Below the pieces are notes generated by a model. That model was not told where the DNA came from and did not search any database. It saw only the letters and a list, made by a program, of their open reading frames with translations. This document shows, piece by piece, positions 25,763 to 34,050 of a DNA stretch of 36,563 nt (position 1 is the first letter of the stretch; each line of letters begins with the position of its first letter). Source of the stretch: Actinospica durhamensis (GTDB lineage: Bacteria > Actinomycetota > Actinomycetes > Streptomycetales > Catenulisporaceae); the NCBI RefSeq assembly GCF_018139695.1, contig NZ_JAGSOG010000060.1, positions 1-36,563 on the forward strand. The letters run 5' to 3'. Made by a program: the position numbers and the translations under genes.

Positions 25763-28198
25763 TCAGCCGCCGATCCGCCCGATCGGCTTGGCCAGCGGCG
25801 CACCGGAACCGTCCCGCCGGTCGTCGAGCGCGGGCAGCACCAGCGCCCGGCCCTCCTCGTCCACCGGACGCGCCGGATACGGCCCGGCCCAGGCGAACAC
25901 CAGCCGGTCCTCGCCCTTGAGGAAGCGCTGGCAGCGCACCCCGCCGGTGGCCCGGCCCTTCGACGGATAGAGCCGGTACGGCGTGGCCTTGATCGTGCTC
26001 AGCATCACCCCGGGCAGCGTGTCCCCGCTGCCGGCCACCGAGACCACGACCGCGTCCTGATCCGGATCCACCACGGTGAAGCAGAGCACGCTCGAGCCGT
26101 CGTCCAGCTTGATCCCGGCCATGCCGCCGGCCGGCCGGCCCTGCGGACGCACCAGGTCCGCCGAGAACTTCAGCAGCTGCGCGTCCGTGGTGATGAACAC
26201 CAGATCCTCGCGCCCGGTACGCAGTTCGCAGGCGCCGACCACGCGGTCGCCGTCCTTGAGCGTGATCACCTCCATGGTGTCCTTGTTCGCCGGGTACTCC
26301 GGCACCACCCGCTTGACCACGCCCTGCTCGGTGCCCAGGGCCACCCCGGGCGAATCAGGGTTCAGACTGGCGACGCAGAGCACCTGTTCGTCCTCGGCCA
26401 GCCCGCGCACGAGTTCGCGCACGGAGATGCCCCCGGACAGTCCGTCCGCGTCCGGCGGCAGCACCGGCACGTCCACCACCGCCACCCGGTAGAGCTGCCC
26501 GGCCGAGGTCACCACGCCCAGATCGGCCCGCGTGGTCACGTCGATCAGCGAGAGCAGCGCGTCGTGCTTGGCCCGCGGCCGTCCCGCGTCCGCGGCGAAG
26601 TCGGCCGGCAGCCGGGCCAGCAGCCCGCTGGTGGACAGCGCCACCCGGCACGGCTCGTCCGCCACCTCCAGCGGCACGTCCACGATCGCGGGCACCTCGT
26701 CGGCCTCGAGCAGCGCGGTGCGCCGCGGCGTGGCGTACTCCTTGGACACCTTCGCCAGCTCGTCCGAGACCACCTTGCGCAGCAGCGAGTCCGAGTCCAG
26801 GATCGCGGACAGCTCGGCGATCTCCGCGCGCAGCCGCTCCTGCTCGTTCTCCAGCTCGAGCCGGTCGAACTTGGTCAGCCGGCGCAGCGGGGTGTCCAGG
26901 ATGTAGTTCGCCTGGATCTCGCTGAGCTCGTAGCGCTCCCGCAGCCGTCGCCGCGCGTCGGCCGAGTCCTCCGAGGTGCGGATCGTCTGGATAACCGCGT
27001 CGATGTCGAGCAGCGCGATCAGCAGGCCGTCGACCAGGTGCATCCGGTCCTGCCGCTTCTTGCGGCGGAACTCGCTGCGCCGGCGCACCACCTCGAAGCG
27101 GTGGTCCAGGTAGACCTCGAGCAGTTCCTTCAGGCCCAGGGTGAGCGGCTGCCCGTCCACCAGTGCCACGTTGTTGATGCCGAAGGACTCCTCGAGCGGC
27201 GTCAGCTTGTAGAGCTGCGCCAGGATCGCCTCCGGGTTGAAGCCGTTCTTGACCTCGATCACGATCCGCAGCCCGTTGGTGCGGTCGGTCAGGTCCTTGA
27301 GGTCCGCGATGCCCTGGACCTTCTTGTTCTGCACCAGCTCCTTGATCTTCGCGATCACCTTCTCCGGGCCGATGTTGTACGGCAGCTCGGTGACCACGAT
27401 GCCCTGGCGCCGGCCGATCGGCTCGAGATGAGCCGAGGCCCTTATCCGGAACACCCCGCGGCCCGACTCGTACGCGTCGCGCACCCCGTCGAGCCCGACG
27501 ATCCGCCCGCCGGTCGGCAGGTCGGGACCCGGCACGAAGCGCACCAGTTCCTCGAGCGTCGCCTCCGGGTGCTTGATCAGGTGCCGGGCCGCGGCCACCA
27601 CCTCGCCCAGGTTGTGCGGCGGCATGTTCGTGGCCATGCCGACCGCGATCCCGGTGGTGCCGTTGACCAGCAGGTTCGGGAAAGCCGAGGGCAGCACGAT
27701 CGGCTCGGTCTCCTGGCCGTCGTAGTTCGGCCCGAAGTCGACGGTGCCCTCGTCGATGTCGTTGGTCATCAGCAGCGCGGCCGGGGAGAGGCGCGCCTCG
27801 GTGTAGCGCATAGCCGCCGGCGGGTCGTCGTTGCCGAGCGAGCCGAAGTTGCCGTGCCCGTCGGCCAGCGGCAGCCGCATCGAGAACGGCTGGGCCAGAC
27901 GCACCAGGGCGTCGTAGATGGCGCCGTCGCCGTGCGGGTGCAGCCGGCCCATGACCTCGCCGACCACGCGCGCCGACTTCACGAAGCCGCGGTCGGGGCG
28001 CAGGCCCATCTCGCCCATCTGGTACAGGATCCGTCGGTGCACCGGCTTGAGCCCGTCCCGCGCGTCCGGCAGCGCGCGGGAGTAGATGACCGAGTACGAA
28101 TACTGCAGGTAGGAGTTCGACATCTCGTCGGTCACGTCGATATCGACGATCCGCTCCTCGAAGGGCTCGGACTCCCTGGTTGCGTTGCGCCGTGCCAT
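25763..28198 (-). CDS. parC: DNA topoisomerase IV subunit A
   Basis: An 811-aa type IIA topoisomerase A subunit, which cleaves and religates DNA to decatenate daughter chromosomes. The catalytic tyrosine is Y132 in AAMRYTEAR. The quinolone-binding helix reads [19 protein letters not shown] (87-105), with Gly at 92 where most GyrA/ParC have Ser or Ala, and D96. The C-terminal wing has [13 protein letters not shown] rather than the QRRGGKG box of gyrase, which supports ParC over GyrA. The start is aligned to MARR (28198) as in Streptomyces homologues; an in-frame ATG at 28207 is also possible. The partner parE is not in the window. Confidence 0.93.
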   Translation of the reverse strand: MARRNATRESEPFEERIVDIDVTDEMSNSYLQYSYSVIYSRALPDARDGLKPVHRRILYQMGEMGLRPDRGFVKSARVVGEVMGRLHPHGDGAIYDALVRLAQPFSMRLPLADGHGNFGSLGNDDPPAAMRYTEARLSPAALLMTNDIDEGTVDFGPNYDGQETEPIVLPSAFPNLLVNGTTGIAVGMATNMPPHNLGEVVAAARHLIKHPEATLEELVRFVPGPDLPTGGRIVGLDGVRDAYESGRGVFRIRASAHLEPIGRRQGIVVTELPYNIGPEKVIAKIKELVQNKKVQGIADLKDLTDRTNGLRIVIEVKNGFNPEAILAQLYKLTPLEESFGINNVALVDGQPLTLGLKELLEVYLDHRFEVVRRRSEFRRKKRQDRMHLVDGLLIALLDIDAVIQTIRTSEDSADARRRLRERYELSEIQANYILDTPLRRLTKFDRLELENEQERLRAEIAELSAILDSDSLLRKVVSDELAKVSKEYATPRRTALLEADEVPAIVDVPLEVADEPCRVALSTSGLLARLPADFAADAGRPRAKHDALLSLIDVTTRADLGVVTSAGQLYRVAVVDVPVLPPDADGLSGGISVRELVRGLAEDEQVLCVASLNPDSPGVALGTEQGVVKRVVPEYPANKDTMEVITLKDGDRVVGACELRTGREDLVFITTDAQLLKFSADLVRPQGRPAGGMAGIKLDDGSSVLCFTVVDPDQDAVVVSVAGSGDTLPGVMLSTIKATPYRLYPSKGRATGGVRCQRFLKGEDRLVFAWAGPYPARPVDEEGRALVLPALDDRRDGSGAPLAKPIGRIGG

Positions 28199-28340
28199 CG
28201 GATTCATCTCGCTTCTCGCCGCTGTGGAAACGCCAGGGCGCGCGGCGCCGCGCGGGCGCGCCCGTGCACATTGTGCCGCCTGCGTCGGACACCGCGTGAA
28301 ATGCCCCGCCCCGGTGTGCACGCAAGCCCCGGTTCGGTGC

Positions 28341-28346
28341 GAGGAT
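28341..28346 (+). promoter_or_regulatory. Possible leaderless -10 element of the DUF5998 gene
   Basis: GAGGAT ends 7 bases before ATG 28354. The same bases contain GAGG, which could instead act as a weak ribosome binding site 9 bases away. Confidence 0.4.
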
Positions 28347-28353
28347 GGGACAC

Positions 28354-28959
28354 ATGCCGAACACGACCCCGCTCGACCCGGGCCTGCGGGAGGCCATCGA
28401 ACGCAGCGGTTACTATCCGGCCCTGGTGGCCGAGGCGATCGAGGCGGCGATCGGGCCTGAGCCCGTGCGTAGCCACCTGGTGCACCAGGAGACCACCTTC
28501 GACAACGAGGAGGTGCGCCGGCACGTGAGCGTGCTGGTCCTGACCGACACCAGGCTGATCATCGGACACACCGACGAGCACGGGACCGAACCGGCGATCG
28601 ACGGCATGGACAGCCAGGTCAGCTCCTACGCCTCCACCTCGACCGAGGCCATCCGCCTCGACCGCATCACCACCTGCGTGGTCACCCGCGTCGTGGACGA
28701 CCCGGCCACGCACGTGGCCGGCACGCTGCCGCGCGAGGCCGTGCTCACCGTCGGCTGGGGCGCCATCGCCCGGATCGACCTGGAGCCGGCCGGCTGCGGC
28801 GACCCGCACTGCGAGGCGGACCACGGATATACGGGCACGATGTCAGGGGACGATCTCCAGCTGCGGGTGTCCACCGGGGCCGACGGCGCCGAGGCCGTGG
28901 CGCGCACCCTCGAGTTCGCCACCGCGCTCAGCGCCGCCACCGCCGGCCTGCGCGGCTGA
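28354..28959 (+). CDS. DUF5998 family protein
   Basis: A 201-aa cytoplasmic protein resembling the actinobacterial DUF5998 family, which usually sits directly beside an alkaline-phosphatase-superfamily phosphodiesterase as here. It has an N-terminal helical part ([20 protein letters not shown]) and a beta-rich middle ([20 protein letters not shown], a PH-like strand pattern). There is a Cys/His-bearing loop [10 protein letters not shown] near 148-157, which could bind a metal. Function unknown. ATG 28354 is preferred over ATG 28345 on promoter and spacing grounds. The stop is 2 bases from the next GTG, so the two genes are almost certainly co-translated. Confidence 0.82.
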   Translation: MPNTTPLDPGLREAIERSGYYPALVAEAIEAAIGPEPVRSHLVHQETTFDNEEVRRHVSVLVLTDTRLIIGHTDEHGTEPAIDGMDSQVSSYASTSTEAIRLDRITTCVVTRVVDDPATHVAGTLPREAVLTVGWGAIARIDLEPAGCGDPHCEADHGYTGTMSGDDLQLRVSTGADGAEAVARTLEFATALSAATAGLRG

Positions 28960-28961
28960 AG

Positions 28962-30152
28962 GTGTCCGGCCCCCCGCCCCCCGCCGTCGACGAGGACGGC
29001 CTCGACCCGCCCGCCTATCCCGCCGGCGCGCTCAGCGACGTCATCCCGGTGATCGGCGGCGCCCTCGGCCTGCCCGACGCGGACGGCCGCACCCGCGCCC
29101 TCGGCACCTGGCGGCCCGAGCCGACCCGCAAGGCCTGCCTGCTGCTGGTCGACGGCATGGGCCGGGAACTGCTGCGCCGGCACGCCGCCTACGCCCCGTA
29201 CCTGGCCGCGCTGCTGGCCGAGCCGGAGACCGGGCACAGCCTGACCGCCGGGTTCCCCTCGACCACCTCGACCTCGCTCGCCTCCGTCGGCACCGGCCTG
29301 CCCCCGGGCGCGCACGGCATGCTCGGCTACCGGCTCATGGTGCCCGCGACCGGGAAGCTGATGAACTTCCTGAGGTGGGATCAGAACGTCGACCCGCTCG
29401 AGTGGCAGCCGCGCGAGACCATGTTCGAACGCATGACGGCGGCCGGGATCACGGTCACCCACGTCTCGGCGCCGCGCTTCGCCGACTCGGGCCTGACCCG
29501 CTCCGTCTTCCGCGGCGCGCGCTTCTCCGGCGCCGACTCCTCCGACGAGGCGGCCCGGCGCGCGGTGGAGGCGCTGGGTTCCGGGGAACGCAGCTTCGTC
29601 TACCTGTACTACCGGGACCTCGACTTCATCGGCCACACCGTGGGCGTCGGCTCACCGCGCTGGCGCGAGGAGCTGTCGTACGTGGACGGCCTGGTCCAGC
29701 GCCTGGCCGAGCAGATGCCGGCGGACGCGACGCTGTTCGTGACGGCGGATCACGGCATGGTCGACGTGCCGCAGGACCACCGGATCGACATGGACCAGGA
29801 CTGGGAGCTGCGCGCCGGAGTCGCCATGCTCGGCGGCGAGGCCAGGGCCCGGCACGTCTACGCGACCCAGGGCGCCGCCCGCGACGTGCTGGCGATCTGG
29901 GAGGAGCGCCTCGAGGGCGTCGCCGTGGTCCGCTCCCGGGACCAGGCCGTGGCCGAGGGCTGGTTCGGCCCCCCGGACGCGGTCGACGCCGCCATGGCCG
30001 CCCGCGTCGGCGACGTGATCGTGGCGATGAAGCGGGACTGGGCCGTCGTGGCCACCGAACGCGAGGCCGTCGACGCCCGCCAGATCGGCATGCACGGCTC
30101 GCTCACCCCCGAGGAGCAGCTGGTGCCCCTGCTGGAGATCCGCCGCGGCTGA
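28962..30152 (+). CDS. Alkaline-phosphatase-superfamily nucleotide pyrophosphatase/phosphodiesterase
   Basis: A 396-aa predicted phosphodiesterase of the alkaline phosphatase/NPP superfamily. Metal-ligand motifs appear in order: LLVDGMG with D64, the Ser/Thr-rich nucleophile loop FPSTTSTS (98-105), DLDFIGHTVG, the TADHGM Asp-His pair, and a final His in GMHGS. All are present, so it should be active on phosphodiesters or phosphomonoesters; the substrate is not predictable. There is no signal peptide, so it acts in the cytoplasm. Start GTG 28962 lies 2 bases after the DUF5998 stop with no separate strong ribosome binding site, implying translational coupling. Confidence 0.9.
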   Translation: MSGPPPPAVDEDGLDPPAYPAGALSDVIPVIGGALGLPDADGRTRALGTWRPEPTRKACLLLVDGMGRELLRRHAAYAPYLAALLAEPETGHSLTAGFPSTTSTSLASVGTGLPPGAHGMLGYRLMVPATGKLMNFLRWDQNVDPLEWQPRETMFERMTAAGITVTHVSAPRFADSGLTRSVFRGARFSGADSSDEAARRAVEALGSGERSFVYLYYRDLDFIGHTVGVGSPRWREELSYVDGLVQRLAEQMPADATLFVTADHGMVDVPQDHRIDMDQDWELRAGVAMLGGEARARHVYATQGAARDVLAIWEERLEGVAVVRSRDQAVAEGWFGPPDAVDAAMAARVGDVIVAMKRDWAVVATEREAVDARQIGMHGSLTPEEQLVPLLEIRRG

Positions 30153-30262
30153 CGCGGGATCGGCGGCCCGGTGCCGCGCCGCTGGAACCGACCGGCGGCG
30201 GTGCGCACGGCGGATCCGGACAACCGAGGCACGATCAGTCTGAGGCGAGATCAGCCCGCCTC

Positions 30263-30304
30263 GGACGCATCGTCAGATCGTCCTACCCGTCTGACGGTGC
30301 GTCC
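30263..30304. terminator. Bidirectional terminator between convergent genes
   Basis: GGACGCATCGTCAGA (30263-30277) pairs with TCTGACGGTGCGTCC (30290-30304); 15 bp with one G-U pair, 12-base loop. A competing repeat CCGAGGC (30224-30230) / GCCTCGG (30258-30264) overlaps its left arm. It lies between the phosphodiesterase (+) and DUF2342 (-) stop codons. Confidence 0.8.
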
Positions 30305-30321
30305 GCGGCGGTCGCCGTCGG

Positions 30322-31902
30322 TCAGCTCTCGTTCTCGCCGTGCCCGTCGCTCCCGCTGTCACGTCCCTCGTCGCCCTCGGCGCCGTCCTCGCCCTCGCTC
30401 GACTCCATCAGCTTGCCGAGCGCCTCGAGGTCCGTCTCGCGGCGTTGCACGAAGCCCTCCGGATCGTTGAGGTCCTCCGCCGTCGGCAGCAGGTCCGGGT
30501 GGGCCCAGAGCGCGTCGCGGCCCTCGGCGCCGCGGGCCTCGGCCAGCAACGCCCACAGCTTGGCCGCGTCGCGCAGCCGACGCGGGCGCAGCTCGAGGCC
30601 GACCAGGGCGGCGAAGGTCTGCTCGGCCGGGCCGCCCGCGGCGCGGCGGCGGCGGAAGGTCTCGCGCAGCGCTCCCGCGCCCGGCAGCTTGGGCGCCGCG
30701 GCGGCGTCGACCACCGCGTCCACCCAGCCCTCGGTCAGCGCCAGCAGCGTCTCGAGCCTGGTCAGCGCCGCACGCTGGGCCGGGGTGTCCGGCGCGGTGA
30801 AGGTCAGGCCGCCCTCGCCGAGCACGTCCTGCAGGTTCGCCATGCCCTCGGGGGTCTGGAGCGAGCGCATCATCTCCTCCATGCGGCCCTCGTCCACCGA
30901 GATGCCCCGCGCGTACGTCTCCACGGCGTCCAGCACGCGCGCGCTCAGCCACGGCACGTGCGCGAACAGCCGGTGGTAGGCCGCCTCGCGCAGGGCCAGG
31001 TAGAGCCGCACGTCCGCGGCCGGGAGCTCGAGGCCCGCGCCGAACGCGGCCACGTTCGCCGGCAGCAGCACGGCCTTGCCCTCGGGGCCGAGCGGCAGGC
31101 CGATGTCCGAGGAGCCGAGCACCTCGCCGGCCAGCTCGGCCAGCGCGGTGCCGACCTGGTGGCCGAAGAGCGTGCCGGACATCTGCTGGAGCATCGCGCC
31201 CATCGGCCCGGCCATCTCCGCCGCGGGGCCGGGCAGCATGCCCGTCATCGCCGCGGTCATGCCCTGGGCCACCGGCTCCACCAGGCGCTTCCACACCGGC
31301 AGGGTCTGCTCGATCCACTCCGCGCGGCTCCAGGCCAGCGCGCCGGTGGTACCCGCGGGCAGCGCGCACACCGCGTCCAGCCAGTGCTCGGCCAGGCGTA
31401 CCGCGTCCTGCAGCGCGCCGAGCTCGCCGCTGGTGGGCGAGGGGTCGGGGGCCTGGGCGCTCGCGCCGCGGGCGATGTCCTTGGCCAGGGCCCAGTTCAC
31501 CGGGCCCTCACCCGAGTTGATCAGCGACTGGATCCGGCCCATGACCATCGCCAGCATCTGCGGGTCGAGGCCCGGGATCTGCGCGCCGAGGCCCTTGGCC
31601 AGGTCGGCCAGGTCGGGCGGCTGGCCCTCCTCGCCCCCGTCGCCGCCGCCCAGGCCGAGCGCGCCGAGCAGCTGCTGGAGCTGTTCGGGCCCGGGGAAGG
31701 GCATGCCGCCGAAGGGCGAGTCCGCCTCCTCGTCCGCGGCGCCCTGCTGCTGCTCGCGCGCACGGCGTTCGCGCTCGGCCTTCTCCGTCTCTTCCCGCTC
31801 CACGTCGGCGCCGAGGCCTTCCAGCCCCTTGACCACCTCTTCGAAGCGCACCGAGTCGGGCTCTTCCTCCGGGTCCGGGAAACTTTCCGGGTGGTCGTTC
31901 AC
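30322..31902 (-). CDS. DUF2342 / zinc-dependent metalloprotease-like protein
   Basis: A 526-aa cytoplasmic protein of the actinobacterial DUF2342 family, annotated as putative zinc-dependent metalloprotease or coenzyme F420 biosynthesis-associated. The conserved core runs from PVNWALAKDIARG through FGHQVGTALAELAGEVLGSSDIGLPL to LREAAYHRLFAHVPWLSARV. I see no canonical HExxH; in this family the putative metal site is within the EAAxxRLF helix, and the protease label is unproven. N- and C-termini are long, acidic and probably disordered. The GTG at 31902 is supported by GAGG about 8 bases upstream. It is divergent from the SDR gene. The same neighbourhood (SDR, MoaE, YlbL, PPA1309) recurs in Streptomyces relatives as I recall it. 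Confidence 0.85.
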   Translation of the reverse strand: MNDHPESFPDPEEEPDSVRFEEVVKGLEGLGADVEREETEKAERERRAREQQQGAADEEADSPFGGMPFPGPEQLQQLLGALGLGGGDGGEEGQPPDLADLAKGLGAQIPGLDPQMLAMVMGRIQSLINSGEGPVNWALAKDIARGASAQAPDPSPTSGELGALQDAVRLAEHWLDAVCALPAGTTGALAWSRAEWIEQTLPVWKRLVEPVAQGMTAAMTGMLPGPAAEMAGPMGAMLQQMSGTLFGHQVGTALAELAGEVLGSSDIGLPLGPEGKAVLLPANVAAFGAGLELPAADVRLYLALREAAYHRLFAHVPWLSARVLDAVETYARGISVDEGRMEEMMRSLQTPEGMANLQDVLGEGGLTFTAPDTPAQRAALTRLETLLALTEGWVDAVVDAAAAPKLPGAGALRETFRRRRAAGGPAEQTFAALVGLELRPRRLRDAAKLWALLAEARGAEGRDALWAHPDLLPTAEDLNDPEGFVQRRETDLEALGKLMESSEGEDGAEGDEGRDSGSDGHGENES

Positions 31903-31994
31903 GTTCGATACCTCGAGTGGCTTAAGTTCCGCGGCCGGTGCACCGGCTCACGGAAGGATCAGCGATCATGAGAGGCGGGAATACCTCCCTCTCC

Positions 31995-32014
31995 TACGTT
32001 AGTAACTAACGGAG
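31995..32014 (+). promoter_or_regulatory. Promoter, operator-like palindrome and ribosome binding site of the SDR gene
   Basis: A -10-like TACGTT (31995-32000) overlaps a palindrome CGTTAGT-A-ACTAACG (31997-32011) with perfect 7-bp arms. GGAG (32011-32014) follows directly. A repressor bound to the palindrome would cover the promoter and the initiation region. The GGAG is 7 bases from TTG 32022 but only 1 base from GTG 32016. Confidence 0.55.
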
Positions 32015-32015
32015 C

Positions 32016-33185
32016 GTGCCCTTGAGTTCCCCGGCAGACGACGGACAGCGTACGACCAGGCTGCGCGCCTCCGACGGCGACACGCGGCCGGTGCCCGGCT
32101 CGCGGACCAGGCCGAAGACGGTCGCGGTCACCGGTGCCGCGGGCCGGCTCGGCTCGGCCGTGCTGCGGGAGCTGGCCGGGCGCTCCGGCGTGCGCCGCAG
32201 TATCGGCCTCGTGCCGCGCTCGTCCAGGGCCGAGCGCGAGCTGTGGCCGGACGGCGTGGTGCAGCGGGCCGCCGATCTGCTCGACCCCTCGCTGGCCGAA
32301 CGTCTCGCCGGGGTGGACGTGCTGGTGCACACCGACCTCGACACCAGTCCGGACACCGACCCGGCCGAGCGCACCCGCTACAACGTGCGCGGCACCGAGA
32401 CCGTGCTCACCGCCGCGGCCGCCGCCGGGGTGCACCGGGTCATCCTGCGCTCGAGCGCCATGGTCTACGGCGCGCTGCCGGACAACCCGGTCCCGATCCA
32501 CGACGGCGCCCAGCTGCGCGCGGTCCCGGACGGCTCGCTGGTCGGCGACCTGCTCGAGATCGAACGGCTCGGCCGCCGGGCCCCGCGCGCCCACCCGGGC
32601 CTGAGCGTGGCCGTGCTGCGCCCGGCGATCGTCACCGGCCCCGGCGTGGACACCGTCTTCACCCGCCACTTCGAGGCTCCGCGCCTGCTCGTGGTCAAGG
32701 ACGCCGAGCCGTGCTGGCAGTTCTGCCACCTCGAGGACCTGGCCGGAGCGCTGGCGCACACCGCCCTGCACGAGGAGCTGGACGGGCCGATGAACGTGGC
32801 CAGCCCCGGCTGGCTGGGCCAGGAGGAGGTCGAGGCCGGTTCCGGGCTGCGCCGGATGGAACTCCCGGCGGGCCTCGCCCTCGGCGCGGCCGAGCGCCTG
32901 CACCGGCTGCACCTGACCCCGGCCCCCGCCACCGAGCTGCAGTACGTCATGCACCCGTGGGCCGTGGCCACCGACCGGCTCGAGGAGTCCGGCTTCACAC
33001 CGCGCTACTCGAACGTCGAGGCCTTCCAGGCGCTGCTCGACGAGGTCGAGGGACACCACGCCGCGCTCGCCCGCCGGCTCGGCAAGAAGGACGCCGCGGC
33101 CTCCCTCGGCGCGGCCGGCGCCACCGTCGCCCTGGTCGGCACCGCCGCCCTGGTGCGCCGGGCCAGGAAGAAGCGCCGCGCCTGA
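32016..33185 (+). CDS. SDR-fold NAD-dependent epimerase/dehydratase-like protein lacking the YxxxK pair
   Basis: A 389-aa extended short-chain dehydrogenase fold. The nucleotide-binding TGAAGRLG is at 39-46 and the SSAMVYG strand is at 146-152. Where the catalytic YxxxK should lie, about 25 residues on and just before an ExERL helix, the sequence reads LVGDL (175-179), so both Tyr and Lys appear lost. The C-terminus ends in a hydrophobic helix (SLGAAGATVALVGTAALV) and a basic tail, suggesting membrane attachment. It may be a NAD(P)-binding sensor or structural protein rather than an oxidoreductase. The start is either GTG 32016 or TTG 32022; the second has the better spaced ribosome binding site. 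MoaE follows 114 bases downstream. Confidence 0.83.
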   Translation: MPLSSPADDGQRTTRLRASDGDTRPVPGSRTRPKTVAVTGAAGRLGSAVLRELAGRSGVRRSIGLVPRSSRAERELWPDGVVQRAADLLDPSLAERLAGVDVLVHTDLDTSPDTDPAERTRYNVRGTETVLTAAAAAGVHRVILRSSAMVYGALPDNPVPIHDGAQLRAVPDGSLVGDLLEIERLGRRAPRAHPGLSVAVLRPAIVTGPGVDTVFTRHFEAPRLLVVKDAEPCWQFCHLEDLAGALAHTALHEELDGPMNVASPGWLGQEEVEAGSGLRRMELPAGLALGAAERLHRLHLTPAPATELQYVMHPWAVATDRLEESGFTPRYSNVEAFQALLDEVEGHHAALARRLGKKDAAASLGAAGATVALVGTAALVRRARKKRRA

Positions 33186-33287
33186 GCCGGGCGCCGAACC
33201 CGCCGGACCCCCGTCGCGGCCGTCGAGCCCTCGAACCCGTGGGCGAAGTCTCAGCGCCGATCCTCGCGGGCCGGCGCCCGGATGCGC

Positions 33288-33293
33288 GATGAT
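33288..33293 (+). promoter_or_regulatory. Leaderless -10 element of moaE
   Basis: GATGAT ends 6 bases before GTG 33300, with no Shine-Dalgarno sequence. It favours this start over an in-frame ATG at 33282. Confidence 0.5.
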
Positions 33294-33299
33294 GGCGGG

Positions 33300-33725
33300 G
33301 TGAGCAGCGTCCATACCCAGATCCGTACCTCGCCCCTGTCCGTGGACGAGCTGCTCGCGCTCGTCGCCGACCCCGCCGCCGGCGGCACCGCCGTCTTCCT
33401 CGGCACGGTGCGCGACCACACTCCCGAGGCCCCCGGCGCCGAGGTGACCGGCCTCGAGTACGAGGCGCACCCGGAGGCCGCCCGGCGCCTGCACGAGGTG
33501 GCCGAGAAGGTCGCCGCCGACCACGACGTGATCGCGCTGGCCGCGACGCACCGGGTCGGCCCGCTCCAGGTCGGCGACGCCGCGGTGGTGGTGGTCGCCT
33601 CGGCCGCGCACCGCTCCGCCGCCTTCGACGCCTGCCGGGCGCTGATCGACACCCTCAAGCGCGAGGTCCCGATCTGGAAGCGCGAGGGCTTCGCCGACGG
33701 ATCGCACAACTGGGTCGGGGTCTGA
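33300..33725 (+). CDS. moaE: Molybdopterin synthase catalytic subunit
   Basis: A 141-aa MoaE, the large subunit of molybdopterin synthase, which transfers sulphur from MoaD thiocarboxylate to precursor Z (cPMP). Family motifs are clear: GGTAVFLGTVRD, the LEYEAHPEAA strand, HRVGPLQVGDAAVVVVASAAHR, and the active-site lysine region LKREVPIWKREGF. The length is normal. No moaD, moaA, moaC or molybdoenzyme gene is nearby, so the rest of the pathway lies elsewhere. Start GTG 33300 is chosen from a leaderless -10 (GATGAT). Confidence 0.95.
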   Translation: MSSVHTQIRTSPLSVDELLALVADPAAGGTAVFLGTVRDHTPEAPGAEVTGLEYEAHPEAARRLHEVAEKVAADHDVIALAATHRVGPLQVGDAAVVVVASAAHRSAAFDACRALIDTLKREVPIWKREGFADGSHNWVGV

Positions 33726-33802
33726 CCGGAGCCGGCGTGGCATCCGACTGACCCGCGGCCCCGGCGGCCGCGCGTCGCCGCGCTCTCGCGCCGACGCGGC
33801 GC

Positions 33803-33808
33803 TAGCGT
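33803..33808 (+). promoter_or_regulatory. Leaderless -10 element of the 63-aa gene
   Basis: TAGCGT ends 7 bases before GTG 33816, without a ribosome binding site. Confidence 0.6.
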
Positions 33809-33815
33809 CGGTCCC

Positions 33816-34007
33816 GTGCTATCCATCCTGATCTGGTGGGCCGTGCCGCTGGTGATCGCGGCCCTGGCCGCGATGGTGATCGCGGTGAGCCGGCGGGTGC
33901 GCGCCGCCCGCGGCGACGTCGAGACCCTCGACCGCTACCAGCGCGCCCGGGAAGCGCTGGCCAGGAGCGCGCAGGGCGGGGTCGCGGCCCGGGCGCGGCA
34001 GGAGTAG
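33816..34007 (+). CDS. Small single-span membrane protein (63 aa)
   Basis: A short but credible gene. The protein has one hydrophobic helix at about 2-24 (ILIWWAVPLVIAALAAMVIA), then a basic and amphipathic cytoplasmic part (SRRVRAARGDVETLDRYQRA) ending at residue 63. A dedicated leaderless promoter (TAGCGT 7 bases before GTG) and strong third-position GC support it as real. It lies between moaE and ylbL, 43 bases before the latter. Function unknown; a small membrane accessory to the YlbL protease is possible but only from position. Confidence 0.72.
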   Translation: MLSILIWWAVPLVIAALAAMVIAVSRRVRAARGDVETLDRYQRAREALARSAQGGVAARARQE

Positions 34008-34037
34008 TCCGGACTGCCGGGACTCAGCCGGGTGCAC

Positions 34038-34043
34038 TAAGGT
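34038..34043 (+). promoter_or_regulatory. Leaderless -10 element of the YlbL gene
   Basis: TAAGGT ends 7 bases before ATG 34051, with no Shine-Dalgarno sequence. Confidence 0.65.
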
Positions 34044-34050
34044 CGGGCGT

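Noticed and set aside
24770-28528. A 1252-codon open frame on the plus strand
   Set aside because: It lies antisense to the thioredoxin gene and parC and is an artefact of high GC content; its translation is low-complexity Arg/Gly/Val/His sequence with no family motif.
31959-33743. A 594-codon minus-strand frame
   Set aside because: Antisense to the SDR gene and moaE; no recognisable protein.
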